Shown here: positions 8,898 through 19,754 of the stretch, piece by piece
Numbering within the stretch: the first letter of the stretch is position 1
Layout of the letters: every line of letters starts with the position of its first letter
From: Streptomyces griseoloalbus
GTDB lineage: Bacteria; Actinomycetota; Actinomycetes; Streptomycetales; Streptomycetaceae
Direction of reading: 5' to 3'
NCBI GenBank assembly: GCA_014650015.1
Contig: BMUD01000011.1
Location: 186,001-250,000, forward strand
Length of the DNA: 64,000 nt
Notes under the pieces: generated by a model
Told to the model about the DNA's origin: nothing
Seen by the model: the letters and a program-made list of their open reading frames with translations, nothing else
The model's database searches: none
Position numbers and translations under genes: made by a program

Positions 8898-9472
8898 ACC
8901 CCCAGCACCGGGAGCAGTCTCGACGGACCGCGGTGCAGCAGCCAGGGAGGCAGCAGGGTGAGCGGGTCCAGGTAGACGTCGCCCTGCAGCAGACCCCAGT
9001 GCACGCACGGAATCGTGCAGTGGGAGCCCGTGGGTTCCACCGTGCCGACCACCTCGCCCGCCGTCACCTCCGCCCCCTCGGTGACCGACGCGCGGACCGG
9101 CTCGTAGGTCGTGCGCAACGGGGGATCACCCGTGCCCGTCAGCTCCACCGAGACGACGCCCCTTCCGGCCACCCGGCCCGCGAACGAGACACGACCGGCC
9201 GCCACCGCGCGTACCGGCGTCCCCGGTGCCGCGGTCAGGTCCACGCCCCGGTGCCCGCGCCCGTACGCCGTCTTCGGTGGTTCCCAGCCGCGCAGCACCC
9301 GCGGCCGTACTCCCACCGGCCACGCCCGCCCCACGGCCGGCGTCGCGCCGTCCTCGCCCGCCGGGGACACCGCCAGTAACCGCGCCGGCGGCGGGGCCAG
9401 CAGTGCCGCCAGGGTCAGGATCACCAGAAGGATCAGCCGGGCACAGGCCCTCACACATCGACTCACTCGCAT
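8882..9472 (-). CDS. M23 (LytM-type) peptidase, exported
   Basis: Putative cell wall hydrolase of 196 residues with an N-terminal hydrophobic signal/anchor (residues 11-27). The LytM core has HRGVD (His74, Asp78) and CVHWG (His158). The first His of the usual HxH motif is Cys156, a variant seen in many streptomycete homologues, so zinc coordination and activity are uncertain. The ATG at 9472 starts just before the hydrophobic segment. Leu32 is TTA (complement of 9377-9379), making the gene bldA-dependent. It is convergent with the TetR gene and divergent from rpsB. Confidence 0.85.
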   Translation of the reverse strand: MRVSRCVRACARLILLVILTLAALLAPPPARLLAVSPAGEDGATPAVGRAWPVGVRPRVLRGWEPPKTAYGRGHRGVDLTAAPGTPVRAVAAGRVSFAGRVAGRGVVSVELTGTGDPPLRTTYEPVRASVTEGAEVTAGEVVGTVEPTGSHCTIPCVHWGLLQGDVYLDPLTLLPPWLLHRGPSRLLPVLGVPLPR

Positions 9473-9531
9473 GGCGAAAGCGTTCCGCAACGCCGTGACC
9501 ACCGCCTGGGCCTGTGGACCACCACCCAGGT

Positions 9532-9540
9532 TGTGGACAA
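9532..9540 (-). promoter_or_regulatory. Perfect DnaA box match
   Basis: TGTGGACAA is the reverse complement of TTGTCCACA. It lies between the divergent M23 and rpsB genes, upstream of the candidate rpsB promoter. A weaker match (CTGTGGACC) is at 9512-9520. Confidence 0.4.
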
Positions 9541-9544
9541 CGGC

Positions 9545-9575
9545 GTCACCCGGCACCCCTCGGGTCCCGTACACT
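9545..9575 (+). promoter_or_regulatory. Candidate rpsB promoter
   Basis: TACACT (9570-9575) is a good -10 box; the -35 region (GTCACC, 9545-9550) is weak. It would give a leader of about 170 bases before rpsB, room enough for feedback control of the kind known for ribosomal protein operons. Confidence 0.35.
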
Positions 9576-9753
9576 TCTGGTGGCGACCCGGGCCACCGGG
9601 TCGACTTCGCACGCCCCGACATCAGGCCCGGTCACGGCCGGAACCGGATGTCAGCGCCCCTCGGTCCTTCGTGGCAACGGCGCGTCGTGGGCGTCAGGCG
9701 CGGGAGCCGTCCGGCATCCGCGGCACAACCGAGAAATTCAAGGAGATACGGCC

Positions 9754-10674
9754 ATGGCCGTCGTCACGATGCGGGAGCTGCTGGAGAGCGGCGTCCACTT
9801 CGGTCACCAGACCCGTCGTTGGAACCCGAAGATGAAGCGCTTCATCTTCACGGAGCGCAACGGCATCTACATCATCGACCTGCTCCAGTCGCTGTCGTAC
9901 ATCGACCGCGCCTACGAGTTCGTCAAGGAGACCGTCGCCCACGGCGGCACGGTCATGTTCGTCGGCACGAAGAAGCAGGCGCAGGAGGCCATCGCCGAGC
10001 AGGCCACCCGCGTCGGCATGCCCTACGTGAACCAGCGCTGGCTGGGCGGCATGCTCACCAACTTCTCGACCGTCTACAAGCGTCTGCAGCGCCTCAAGGA
10101 GCTCGAGCAGATCGACTTCGAGGACGTGGCCGCCTCCGGCCTCACCAAGAAGGAGCTGCTGGTCCTCTCCCGCGAGAAGGCCAAGCTGGAGAAGACCCTC
10201 GGCGGTATCCGCGAGATGCAGAAGGTGCCCAGCGCCGTCTGGATCGTGGACACCAAGAAGGAGCACATCGCGGTCGGCGAGGCCCGGAAGCTCAACATCC
10301 CGGTCGTCGCCATCCTCGACACCAACTGCGACCCCGACGAGGTCGACTACAAGATCCCGGGCAACGACGACGCGATCCGCTCCGTCACCCTGCTCACCCG
10401 CGTGATCGCCGACGCCGTCGCCGAGGGCCTCATCTCCCGCTCCGGTGTCGCCACCGAGGGCAAGGGCGAGAAGGCCGCGGGTGAGCCGCTGGCCGAGTGG
10501 GAGCGCGACCTGCTCGAGGGCGAGAAGAAGGCCGAGGAGGCTGCTCCGGCCGCCGCCGAGGGCGAGAAGCCGGCCGAGGCCCCCGCCGAGGAAGCCCCCG
10601 CCGAGGAGGCCCCCGCCGCCGAGGCCGAGAAGCCGGCCGAGGCTGCCCCGGCCGCCGAGGCCGAGCAGGCCTGA
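9754..10674 (+). CDS. rpsB: 30S ribosomal protein S2
   Basis: Small-subunit protein S2 (306 residues). The start follows a strong AAGGAGAT site. The core is canonical ([23 protein letters not shown] near the N-terminus, [26 protein letters not shown]). Compared with enterobacterial S2 it has an acidic, Ala/Glu/Pro-rich C-terminal tail of about 65 residues with PAEEA repeats, usual in actinobacteria. First gene of the rpsB-tsf unit. Confidence 0.98.
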   Translation: MAVVTMRELLESGVHFGHQTRRWNPKMKRFIFTERNGIYIIDLLQSLSYIDRAYEFVKETVAHGGTVMFVGTKKQAQEAIAEQATRVGMPYVNQRWLGGMLTNFSTVYKRLQRLKELEQIDFEDVAASGLTKKELLVLSREKAKLEKTLGGIREMQKVPSAVWIVDTKKEHIAVGEARKLNIPVVAILDTNCDPDEVDYKIPGNDDAIRSVTLLTRVIADAVAEGLISRSGVATEGKGEKAAGEPLAEWERDLLEGEKKAEEAAPAAAEGEKPAEAPAEEAPAEEAPAAEAEKPAEAAPAAEAEQA

Positions 10675-10687
10675 CCCGTCAGAGCCG

Positions 10688-10763
10688 TTGACGGCGGGAG
10701 CGGTGACATGATCCCCATTGCCTGAAAGGCATGGGAGGTACCCCCATCGCTCCCGCCGTTCAC
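10688..10763 (+). terminator. Large stem-loop between rpsB and tsf (attenuator candidate)
   Basis: ACGGCGGGAGCG (10691-10702) pairs perfectly with CGCTCCCGCCGT (10748-10759). An inner hairpin (CCCATTGCCT / AGGCATGGG around 10714-10735) sits in the loop. No T-tract follows. It could partly terminate transcription or process the rpsB-tsf transcript and so set the S2:EF-Ts ratio; a similar intergenic attenuator has been described for this operon in Streptomyces. Confidence 0.6.
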
Positions 10764-10856
10764 CCGTAGGTCAGCGACGAGTCGGACACCTGCCCTCAGG
10801 TAGGTCCTGATCCGCAGACTCCGAACCTCCAGACTTCGAGAAAGATTCACAGACTC

Positions 10857-12642
<1,786 letters not shown>

Positions 12643-12762
12643 CCGGGGGATGGACAATGTCCTGCCGGTCGGGAACCGTGCAGGAAGAAGACGCGACGCA
12701 GCCGGCCGCCGCCCCGACAGGGAACAGCAGCCGGGCCTACTCAAGACACGCAGGAGCAAGTG

Positions 12763-13320
12763 GTGATCGAAGAGACCCTCCTCGAGGCCGAGGAGAAGAT
12801 GGAGAAGGCCGTCGTGGTCGCCAAGGAGGACTTCGCCGCGATCCGCACCGGCCGTGCGCACCCGGCGATGTTCAACAAGATCGTGGCCGACTACTACGGC
12901 GCGCCGACGCCGATCAACCAGCTGGCCTCGTTCTCCGTGCCCGAGCCGCGCATGGCCGTGGTGACTCCGTTCGACAAGAGCGCGCTGCGCAACATCGAGC
13001 AGGCGATCCGCGACTCCGACCTGGGCGTCAACCCGAGCAACGACGGCAACATCATCCGGGTGGTGTTCCCCGAGCTGACCGAGGAGCGCCGCCGCGACTA
13101 CATCAAGGTGGCCAAGGGCAAGGGTGAGGACGCCAAGGTCTCCATCCGCTCCGTGCGCCGCAAGGCGAAGGACGCCATCGACAAGCTGATCAAGGACGGC
13201 GAGGTCGGCGAGGACGAGGGCCGCCGTGCGGAGAAGGAGCTCGACGACACCACGGCGAAGTACGTCGCCCAGGTGGACGAGCTCCTGAAGCACAAGGAAG
13301 CTGAGCTGCTCGAGGTCTGA
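12763..13320 (+). CDS. frr: Ribosome recycling factor
   Basis: Splits post-termination ribosomes together with EF-G. At 185 residues it is full length, with the typical three-helix bundle sequence (MEKAV...[27 protein letters not shown], ...[21 protein letters not shown]). Two consecutive GTG codons occur at 12760 and 12763; the second gives better spacing from CAGGAG and the standard MIEETLL N-terminus. Its stop overlaps the cdsA start (TGATG). Confidence 0.97.
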   Translation: MIEETLLEAEEKMEKAVVVAKEDFAAIRTGRAHPAMFNKIVADYYGAPTPINQLASFSVPEPRMAVVTPFDKSALRNIEQAIRDSDLGVNPSNDGNIIRVVFPELTEERRRDYIKVAKGKGEDAKVSIRSVRRKAKDAIDKLIKDGEVGEDEGRRAEKELDDTTAKYVAQVDELLKHKEAELLEV

Positions 13321-14444
13321 TGAACGACTCTTCCTGGGGGGCGCCGCAGACCGGGTACTGGGGGCCGTCCGACCACGGGCCCGGCCGGGGGGCTGCCCCG
13401 GCGGGTCCCGCGTACGATGCGCACTACGCGCAGCAGACTCGCCCCATGCCCATCGTGCCCGACGTGCCCGAACACGGCGGTGACCAGGAGGTGGACCGAG
13501 GGGCCGCTCGGCTGAGCGGCCCTTTGTTCCGAGACGAGCCGACGCGGGCCCGACCCCTGCCGGGGGAGGTGCCGCAGAATCCGGAGCCCATGCCCCACGC
13601 CCCGCAGCCGGCACCCGCGCCGCAGAAGAAGAGCGCGGGGCGCGACCTCGGCGCCGCGATAGGCGTCGGCGTCGCACTCGGCGCGGTGATCGTCGCGTCG
13701 CTGTTCGTCGTCAAGGCCGTCTTCGTCGGTGTGGTCGCCGTCGCCGTCGTGGTGGGCCTGTGGGAACTGACCAAGCGGCTGGAGGAGCGCAAGGGCATCA
13801 AGGCGCCCCTCGCGCCGCTCGCGCTCGGCGGTGCGGCCATGGTCGTCGCCGGGTACGCCCGGGGGGCCGAGGGCGCGTGGGTCGCCATGGCGCTCACCGC
13901 GCTGGCGGTGCTGGCGTGGCGGATGACGGCGCCCCCGGAGGGCTACCTCAAGGACGTCACGGCGGGTCTCTTCGCGGCGTTCTACGTACCGTTCCTGGCC
14001 ACCTTCGTCGCCCTGATGCTGACGGCCGACGACGGCGCGTGGCGGGTCCTGACCTTCCTGGTGCTGACCGTCGTGAGCGACACCGGTGCCTACGCCGTCG
14101 GCTGGCGCTTCGGCCGGCACAAGCTCGCCCCGCGGATCAGCCCGGGCAAGACCCGCGAGGGCCTGATGGGCGCGGTGGCGTTCGCGATGGCGGCGGGCGC
14201 GCTGTGCATGCAGTTCCTGATCGACGGCGGCAGCTGGTGGCAGGGTCTGCTGCTGGGCCTCGCGGTCGCCGCCAGCGCCACGCTCGGCGACCTGGGCGAG
14301 TCCATGATCAAGCGTGACCTCGGCATCAAGGACATGGGCACCCTCCTGCCGGGGCACGGCGGCATCATGGACCGCCTGGACTCCCTGCTCCCGACGGCAC
14401 CGGTGGTGTGGCTGCTGCTGGTGATCTTCGTCGGATCGGGTTGA
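13320..14444 (+). CDS. cdsA: Phosphatidate cytidylyltransferase (CDP-diacylglycerol synthase)
   Basis: Integral membrane enzyme making CDP-diacylglycerol from phosphatidic acid and CTP, the branch point of phospholipid synthesis. A Pro/Gly-rich cytoplasmic N-terminus of about 110 residues precedes 7-8 membrane segments. The family signature is near the C-terminus ([13 protein letters not shown]...[13 protein letters not shown]), with SDTGAYAVG...SPGKTREG upstream. Translationally coupled to frr by a TGATG overlap. Confidence 0.96.
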   Translation: MNDSSWGAPQTGYWGPSDHGPGRGAAPAGPAYDAHYAQQTRPMPIVPDVPEHGGDQEVDRGAARLSGPLFRDEPTRARPLPGEVPQNPEPMPHAPQPAPAPQKKSAGRDLGAAIGVGVALGAVIVASLFVVKAVFVGVVAVAVVVGLWELTKRLEERKGIKAPLAPLALGGAAMVVAGYARGAEGAWVAMALTALAVLAWRMTAPPEGYLKDVTAGLFAAFYVPFLATFVALMLTADDGAWRVLTFLVLTVVSDTGAYAVGWRFGRHKLAPRISPGKTREGLMGAVAFAMAAGALCMQFLIDGGSWWQGLLLGLAVAASATLGDLGESMIKRDLGIKDMGTLLPGHGGIMDRLDSLLPTAPVVWLLLVIFVGSG

Positions 14445-14460
14445 CGTACCCACGTGGTCG

Positions 14461-14497
14461 CGTCGGGCCCCCGTCCCCTCAGGGCGGGGGCCCGACG
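14461..14497. terminator. Terminator after cdsA
   Basis: CGTCGGGCCCCCG / CGGGGGCCCGACG, a perfect 13-bp stem with an 11-base loop and no T-tract, typical of Streptomyces. Confidence 0.8.
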
Positions 14498-14544
14498 GCT
14501 GTTCGATCGGGGCACCCCCGCGGATCTGCGACACTGGTACAGCC

Positions 14545-15651
14545 ATGCCTAAGCCCGGAGAACTCACTTTCGTCGCGCCGCGCGGAGCCAAGAAGCCGCC
14601 GCGGCACCTTGCCGATCTCACGCCCGCCGAGCGCAAGGAGGCGGTCGCAGCGGCCGGTGAGAAGCCGTTCCGTGCCAAGCAGCTCTCGCAGCACTACTTC
14701 GCCCGGTACGCGCACGATCCGGAGCAGTGGACCGACATCCCCGCCGGCTCCCGCGGCAAGCTGCAGGAGGCGCTGCTTCCCGAGCTGATGACGGTCGTCC
14801 GGCATCTGTCGACCGACCAGGGCACCACGCGCAAGACGCTGTGGAAGCTGTTCGACGGCACGCTCGTCGAGTCCGTGCTCATGCGCTACCCGGACCGGGT
14901 GACCATGTGCATCAGCTCCCAGGCGGGCTGCGGCATGAACTGCCCGTTCTGCGCGACCGGGCAGGCCGGTCTCGACCGGAACCTGTCCACGGCGGAGATC
15001 GTGCACCAGATCGTGGACGGCATGCGGGCCCTCAGGGACGGCGAGGTGCCGGGCGGCCCCGCACGGCTGAGCAACATCGTGTTCATGGGGATGGGCGAGC
15101 CGCTCGCCAACTACAACCGGGTCGTGGGCGCCATCCGACGCCTCACCGATCCCGAGCCGGACGGGCTCGGGCTGTCGCAGCGCGGGATCACGGTGTCCAC
15201 GGTGGGTCTCGTCCCGGCGATCCACCGGTTCTCCGACGAGGGCTTCAAGTGCCGCCTCGCCATCTCGCTGCACGCCCCCGACGACGAACTGCGCGACACC
15301 CTCGTCCCCGTGAACACACGGTGGAAGGTGCGGGAGGTCCTCGACTCCGGGTTCGAGTACGCGGCCAGGTCCGGGCGGCGCCTGTCCATCGAATACGCCC
15401 TGATCCGGGACATCAACGACCAGGCGTGGCGCGGAGACCGCCTCGGGCGGCTACTCAAGGGCCGACCGGTGCACGTCAACCTCATCCCGCTCAACCCGAC
15501 GCCCGGCTCAAAGTGGACCGCCTCCCGGCCCGAGGACGAGAAGGCGTTCGTCGAGGCGATCGCCGCGCACGGTGTGCCGGTGACGATCCGGGACACCCGT
15601 GGACAGGAGATCGACGGGGCGTGTGGTCAGCTCGCCGCGAGCGAGCGGTAG
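14545..15651 (+). CDS. rlmN: Dual-specificity RNA methyltransferase RlmN
   Basis: Radical SAM enzyme that methylates C2 of A2503 in 23S rRNA and A37 in some tRNAs. The 368-residue product has the CxxxCxxC cluster at Cys129, Cys133 and Cys136 and the catalytic Cys360 in DGACGQL near the C-terminus. The [10 protein letters not shown] substrate region and GMGEPLAN are present. It follows the cdsA terminator, so it is probably a separate unit. Confidence 0.96.
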   Translation: MPKPGELTFVAPRGAKKPPRHLADLTPAERKEAVAAAGEKPFRAKQLSQHYFARYAHDPEQWTDIPAGSRGKLQEALLPELMTVVRHLSTDQGTTRKTLWKLFDGTLVESVLMRYPDRVTMCISSQAGCGMNCPFCATGQAGLDRNLSTAEIVHQIVDGMRALRDGEVPGGPARLSNIVFMGMGEPLANYNRVVGAIRRLTDPEPDGLGLSQRGITVSTVGLVPAIHRFSDEGFKCRLAISLHAPDDELRDTLVPVNTRWKVREVLDSGFEYAARSGRRLSIEYALIRDINDQAWRGDRLGRLLKGRPVHVNLIPLNPTPGSKWTASRPEDEKAFVEAIAAHGVPVTIRDTRGQEIDGACGQLAASER

Positions 15652-15706
15652 TCTGACTGCGTCAGTACACCGTCATACGGCACTACATCCGCAAGACATC
15701 TTCATT

Positions 15707-15795
15707 CCGACAGGGGAGCGCCACAGCGCTGAGAGTGCGGCACCGGCCGCAGACCCTCCGAACCTCGCCCAGGTCATTCTGGGTAGGGAGATCGG
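15707..15795 (+). ncRNA. TPP (thi-box) riboswitch
   Basis: The aptamer core is clear: GGGGAGC (15713-15719), the invariant GCTGAGA (15728-15734), CAGACCCT (15770-region: ACCCT at 15752-15756) followed by GAACCT, then CTGGGTAGGGAGATCGG closing P1 with CCGA at 15707-15710. It precedes a thiamine-type ABC transporter, as thi-boxes often do. High TPP should shut off thiBPQ. Confidence 0.9.
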
Positions 15796-15814
15796 TCATC
15801 ACTCGAGCTGTTGC

Positions 15815-15853
15815 GCCCTGCCCGGGACACCCGCGAGGGGTCCCGGGCAGGGC
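15815..15853 (+). terminator. Riboswitch expression platform hairpin
   Basis: GCCCTGCCCGGGA (15815-15827) pairs perfectly with TCCCGGGCAGGGC (15841-15853). It lies 20 bases after the aptamer and 22 bases before the AGGAGGA site of thiB. Either a terminator lacking a U-tract or part of a structure controlling access to the ribosome binding site. Confidence 0.65.
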
Positions 15854-15887
15854 CGCGTCTCTTCCTGGTCACTCCAGGAGGAATCCG

Positions 15888-16970
15888 ATGGGCATCACCA
15901 AGAAGGTCACCGTCCTGGCCGTCGGGCTGGGGCTGGTCACACTGTCCGCGTGCGGGTCGTCCGACGGCGACGACCAGGGCGGCGGCGGGTCGAAGACCGT
16001 GACCATGGTCAGCCACAACTCGTGGGCCGCGTCCAAGGACGTCATCGCCGCCTTCGAGAAGCAGTCCGGCTACCAGGTCAAGGTCCTCGAGGACGGTGAC
16101 GCCGGACAGGCCGTGAACAAGGCCATCCTGACCAAGGACAACCCCCAGGGCGACGTCTTCTTCGGCGTCGACAACACCCTGCTGTCCCGCGCCCTCGACA
16201 ACGGGCTGTTCCAGCCCTACGAGGCGAAGGACTACGACCTCGTCCTCCCCGAGTTCCGCGTCGACGAGGACAAGCACCGGGTCACCCCCGTCGACACGGG
16301 TGACATCTGCGTCAACTACGACAAGGAATGGTTCGGCGAGCACGACCTGACCCCGCCCAAGACCTTCGACGACCTGATCGAGCCCGAGTACAAGAACCTC
16401 CTCGTCACGGAGAACGCCTCCACCTCCTCGCCCGGTCTCGGCTTCCTGCTCGGCACCGCCGCGAAGTACGGAGACGACGGCTGGGCGGACTACTGGAAGA
16501 AGCTCAAGGCCAACGGCGTGAAGGTGGTCGACGGCTGGGAGCAGGCCTACAACGAGGAGTTCTCCGGCTCCGCCGGCGGCAAGCAGGCCAAGGCCGACCG
16601 GCCGCTGGTGGTGTCCTACGCCTCCTCGCCGCCCGCCGAGGTGATCTACGCCGACCCGAAGCCCGAGACCGCGCCCACCGGCGTCGCCGAGGGCACCTGC
16701 TTCCGGCAGGTCGAGTACGCCGGGCTGCTGAGCAACGCGAAGAACCCCGAGGGCGGCAAGGCGCTGCTCGACTTCCTGCTCGGGAAGCGGTTCCAGGACG
16801 ACATGCCGCTCAACATGTTCGTCTACCCGGTGCGCGAGGCGGCCCAGGTGCCTCAGGAGTTCGCGAAGTTCGGGCCGCGGGCGAAGGACCCGGAGACCAT
16901 GGACCCGGCGAAGATCGCCGCCAACCGTGACCAGTGGGTCAAGTCGTGGACCTCTCTCGTACTGAAGTGA
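15888..16970 (+). CDS. thiB: Thiamine ABC transporter substrate-binding lipoprotein
   Basis: Binding protein that captures thiamine or its phosphates outside the membrane (360 residues). It has a lipoprotein signal peptide with lipobox LSAC and Cys22, then the TbpA/ThiB fold (VTMVSHNSWAASKDV..., DVFFGVDNTLLSRAL, DTGDICVNYDKEWF). The ATG is fixed by a strong AGGAGGA site at 15876-15882. The TPP riboswitch upstream supports the substrate. The stop overlaps the permease start. Confidence 0.92.
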   Translation: MGITKKVTVLAVGLGLVTLSACGSSDGDDQGGGGSKTVTMVSHNSWAASKDVIAAFEKQSGYQVKVLEDGDAGQAVNKAILTKDNPQGDVFFGVDNTLLSRALDNGLFQPYEAKDYDLVLPEFRVDEDKHRVTPVDTGDICVNYDKEWFGEHDLTPPKTFDDLIEPEYKNLLVTENASTSSPGLGFLLGTAAKYGDDGWADYWKKLKANGVKVVDGWEQAYNEEFSGSAGGKQAKADRPLVVSYASSPPAEVIYADPKPETAPTGVAEGTCFRQVEYAGLLSNAKNPEGGKALLDFLLGKRFQDDMPLNMFVYPVREAAQVPQEFAKFGPRAKDPETMDPAKIAANRDQWVKSWTSLVLK

Positions 16971-18619
16971 CGCGAGCCTCGGCAGCACGGCGCGGGAGCG
17001 CGGCGCGGCTCGGCCTGATGGCCGTGCCCGTCGCGTTCTTCGCCGTCTTCTTCGCCTATCCCGTCGCCGCGATCGTCGCGCGCGGACTGAAGGCCGACGG
17101 GACCTGGCACCTCGGGCGGATCGGGGACGTACTGGCGCAGTCCGACGTCCGGCAGGTCCTGTGGTTCACCACCTGGCAGGCCTTCGTCTCCACCGCCCTC
17201 ACCCTGCTGATCGCCCTGCCCGGCGCCTACGTGTTCGCCCGCTTCGCCTTCCCGGGCAAGCAGGTGCTGCGGGCCATGGTCACGGTGCCGTTCGTGCTGC
17301 CGACGGTCGTGGTCGGTACGGCGTTCATGGCGCTCGTGGGGCGCGGCGGACTCCTCGACGAGCTGTGGGGCGTGCGGCTGGACACCACCGTGTGGGCGAT
17401 CCTGCTCGCGCACGTCTTCTTCAACTACGCCGTGGTGGTACGGACCGTGGGCGGGCTCTGGTCCCAGCTCGACCCGCGGCAGGAGGAGGCCGCGCGGATG
17501 CTCGGCGCCTCCCGGTTCGCGGCCTGGCGGACGGTCACCCTGCCCGCGCTCGCGCCGGCCGTGGCCGCCGCCGCGCTGATGGTCTTCCTGTTCACCTTCA
17601 CGTCCTTCGGTGTGGTGCAGATTCTGGGCGGACCCACCTTCTCCACCCTCGAGGTGGAGATCTACCGGCAGACCTCCGAGATCTTCGACCTGTCCACGGC
17701 CGCCGTCCTGACGATGATCCAGTTCGTCGCCGTGGGCGCGATCCTCGCCCTGCACGCCTGGACCGTACGGCGGCGGGAGACCGCGCTGCGGCTGGTGGAC
17801 GCCTCCGTGACCGCGCGCCGGCCGCGCGGGGCCGGGCAGTGGGCGCTGCTGGCCGCGGTCGTGGCCACCGTCGCCGTACTGCTCCTGCTGCCGCTCGCGG
17901 TGCTGGCGGAACGGTCCTTCTCCGGCGCCGGCCTCGGCTACTACCGGGCGCTGACCCGGGAGGACGGGGGAGTGTTCCTCGTGCCGCCGATCGAGGCGGT
18001 CGGCAACTCGCTGCAGTACGCCGTCGCCGCCACCGCCATCGCCGTGCTGATCGGCTCCCTCGCCTCCGTCGCGCTGACCCGGCGGGACGCGGGCCGGCTG
18101 GTGCGCGGGTTCGACGCGCTGCTGATGCTGCCGCTCGGGGTGTCCGCGGTGACCGTCGGCTTCGGCTTCCTGATCGCCCTCGACGAGCCACCGCTGGACC
18201 TGAGGGCCTCCTGGATCCTGGTCCCGCTCGCGCAGGCGCTGGTCGGTGTGCCCTTCGTCGTACGGACCATGCTGCCGGTGCTGCGGGCCGTGGACGCGCG
18301 GCTGCGGGAGGCCGCGGCCGTGCTGGGGGCGTCGCCGTGGCGGGCGTGGCGGGAGGTGGACCTGCCGATGGTGCGGCGGGCGCTGCTGATCGCGGCGGGG
18401 TTCGCCTTCGCGGTGTCGCTGGGGGAGTTCGGCGCGACCGTGTTCATCGCACGGCCGGACAATCCGACGCTGCCGGTGGCCGTGGCGCGGCTGCTGGGAC
18501 GGCCCGGGGACCTCAACTACGGCCAGGCGATGGCCCTGTCGACGATTCTGATGATCGTGTGCGCGGTGGCGCTGCTCTTCCTGGAGCGGCTGCGGACCGA
18601 CCGGACCGGGGAGTTCTAG
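16967..18619 (+). CDS. thiP: Thiamine ABC transporter permease (fused double domain)
   Basis: Permease with two BPD_transp_1 halves in one chain (550 residues), about 12 membrane segments. EAA loops: LDPRQEEAARMLGASRFAAWRTVTLP in the first half and AVDARLREAAAVLGASPWRAWREVDLP in the second, both contacting ThiQ. The GTG at 16967 overlaps the thiB stop (GTGA); in-frame GTGs at 16934 and 16946 would lengthen the overlap. The double-domain layout is typical of ThiP and ferric permeases. Confidence 0.9.
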   Translation: MTRASAARRGSAARLGLMAVPVAFFAVFFAYPVAAIVARGLKADGTWHLGRIGDVLAQSDVRQVLWFTTWQAFVSTALTLLIALPGAYVFARFAFPGKQVLRAMVTVPFVLPTVVVGTAFMALVGRGGLLDELWGVRLDTTVWAILLAHVFFNYAVVVRTVGGLWSQLDPRQEEAARMLGASRFAAWRTVTLPALAPAVAAAALMVFLFTFTSFGVVQILGGPTFSTLEVEIYRQTSEIFDLSTAAVLTMIQFVAVGAILALHAWTVRRRETALRLVDASVTARRPRGAGQWALLAAVVATVAVLLLLPLAVLAERSFSGAGLGYYRALTREDGGVFLVPPIEAVGNSLQYAVAATAIAVLIGSLASVALTRRDAGRLVRGFDALLMLPLGVSAVTVGFGFLIALDEPPLDLRASWILVPLAQALVGVPFVVRTMLPVLRAVDARLREAAAVLGASPWRAWREVDLPMVRRALLIAAGFAFAVSLGEFGATVFIARPDNPTLPVAVARLLGRPGDLNYGQAMALSTILMIVCAVALLFLERLRTDRTGEF

Positions 18620-19639
18620 ATGCTGCTGAGCCTGGAGGCCGCGACCGTCCGCTTCGGTGGACGGCCGGTGCTGGACGCCGTCGACCTGGGGGTCGCCGAA
18701 CACGAGATCGTGTGTGTGCTGGGGCCCAGCGGCAGCGGCAAGTCCACCCTGCTGCGGGCGGTGGCCGGGCTGCAGCACCTGGACTCCGGGCGGATCCTGC
18801 TCGACGGACGCGACCAGGCGGGCGTGCCCGCGCACCGGCGCGGGGTGGGGCTGATGTTCCAGGACCACCAGCTCTTCCCCCAGCGGGACGTGGGCAAGAA
18901 CGTTGCCTTCGGGCTGCGCATGCAGGGCGCTTCACGGGGGGAACAGGCCGAGCGCGTACGGGAGTTGCTCGACCTCGTGGGACTGCCGGGGGCGGTCGGA
19001 CGGGCCGTCGCCGCGCTGTCCGGCGGTGAGCAGCAGCGCGTGGCGCTGGCCCGTGCCCTCGCGCCGAGTCCCCGTCTGCTGATGCTGGACGAACCGCTCG
19101 GCCAGCTCGACCGCTCGCTCCGGGAACGCCTCGTCGTCGAACTGCGCGAACTGTTCGGCCGGCTGGGCACCACCGTGCTCGCCGTGACCCATGACCAGGG
19201 CGAGGCGTTCGCGCTGGCCGACCGGGTGGTGGTGATGCGGGACGGTCGGATCGCCCAGTCCGGCACCCCGCTGGAGGTGTGGCAGCGACCGGCCGACGCC
19301 TTCGTGGCGCGCTTCCTCGGCTTCGAGAACGTGGTCGAGGCGACGGTCGGGGACGGGGTCGCCGTGACGCCGTGGGGCAAGGTGCCCGTGCCCGAAGACG
19401 CCCCGCGGGGCACGCGGACGCTTCTCGTCCGCCCCGCCGGTGTCCGCCTGGTCCCGGCCGACGAGGGCCTGCGCTGCACGGTGACCGCCCGTATCTTCCG
19501 GGGCACCCATGTGGCGGTCCGCCTCCAGCCCGAGGACGCGCCCCGCCTGGAGGCGGCCTGCGGGCTCAGGGCCGCTCCGGAGGTCGGGGACGAGGTCGGT
19601 GTGGAGTTCGACGCGGCGGACATCGCCGTGCTGGGGTGA
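18620..19639 (+). CDS. thiQ: Thiamine ABC transporter ATPase
   Basis: Energises ThiBP import (339 residues). Walker A GPSGSGKST at 35-43, Q-loop MFQD at about 79-82, signature LSGGEQQR at 133-140, Walker B MLDEP at 155-159, and the His switch in VTHDQGEA. A C-terminal TOBE-like extension (about 230-339) resembles iron and polyamine importer ATPases. It starts with ATG immediately after the permease stop. Confidence 0.9.
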   Translation: MLLSLEAATVRFGGRPVLDAVDLGVAEHEIVCVLGPSGSGKSTLLRAVAGLQHLDSGRILLDGRDQAGVPAHRRGVGLMFQDHQLFPQRDVGKNVAFGLRMQGASRGEQAERVRELLDLVGLPGAVGRAVAALSGGEQQRVALARALAPSPRLLMLDEPLGQLDRSLRERLVVELRELFGRLGTTVLAVTHDQGEAFALADRVVVMRDGRIAQSGTPLEVWQRPADAFVARFLGFENVVEATVGDGVAVTPWGKVPVPEDAPRGTRTLLVRPAGVRLVPADEGLRCTVTARIFRGTHVAVRLQPEDAPRLEAACGLRAAPEVGDEVGVEFDAADIAVLG

Positions 19640-19706
19640 GCGCCCACTGCCCGGGGTGGGCGGCATGACACGGGCGACGGCCGGCCGAGGGGCACGGAGA
19701 GCGGAA

Positions 19707-19736
19707 GTGGCCCGCCCCCGGACGGGGACGGGCCAC
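19707..19736. terminator. Bidirectional terminator between thiQ and the LAETG gene
   Basis: GTGGCCCG / CGGGCCAC arms with further imperfect C/G pairing inside, between two convergent genes. Confidence 0.65.
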
Positions 19737-19754
19737 CACGGTGTGCCTCGGGCG

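Noticed and set aside
9833-9846. GAAGCGCTTC core matching the LacI operator inside rpsB, tsf and GH42
   Set aside because: These occur inside coding sequence (Lys-Arg-Phe codons) without the full 14-bp palindrome.
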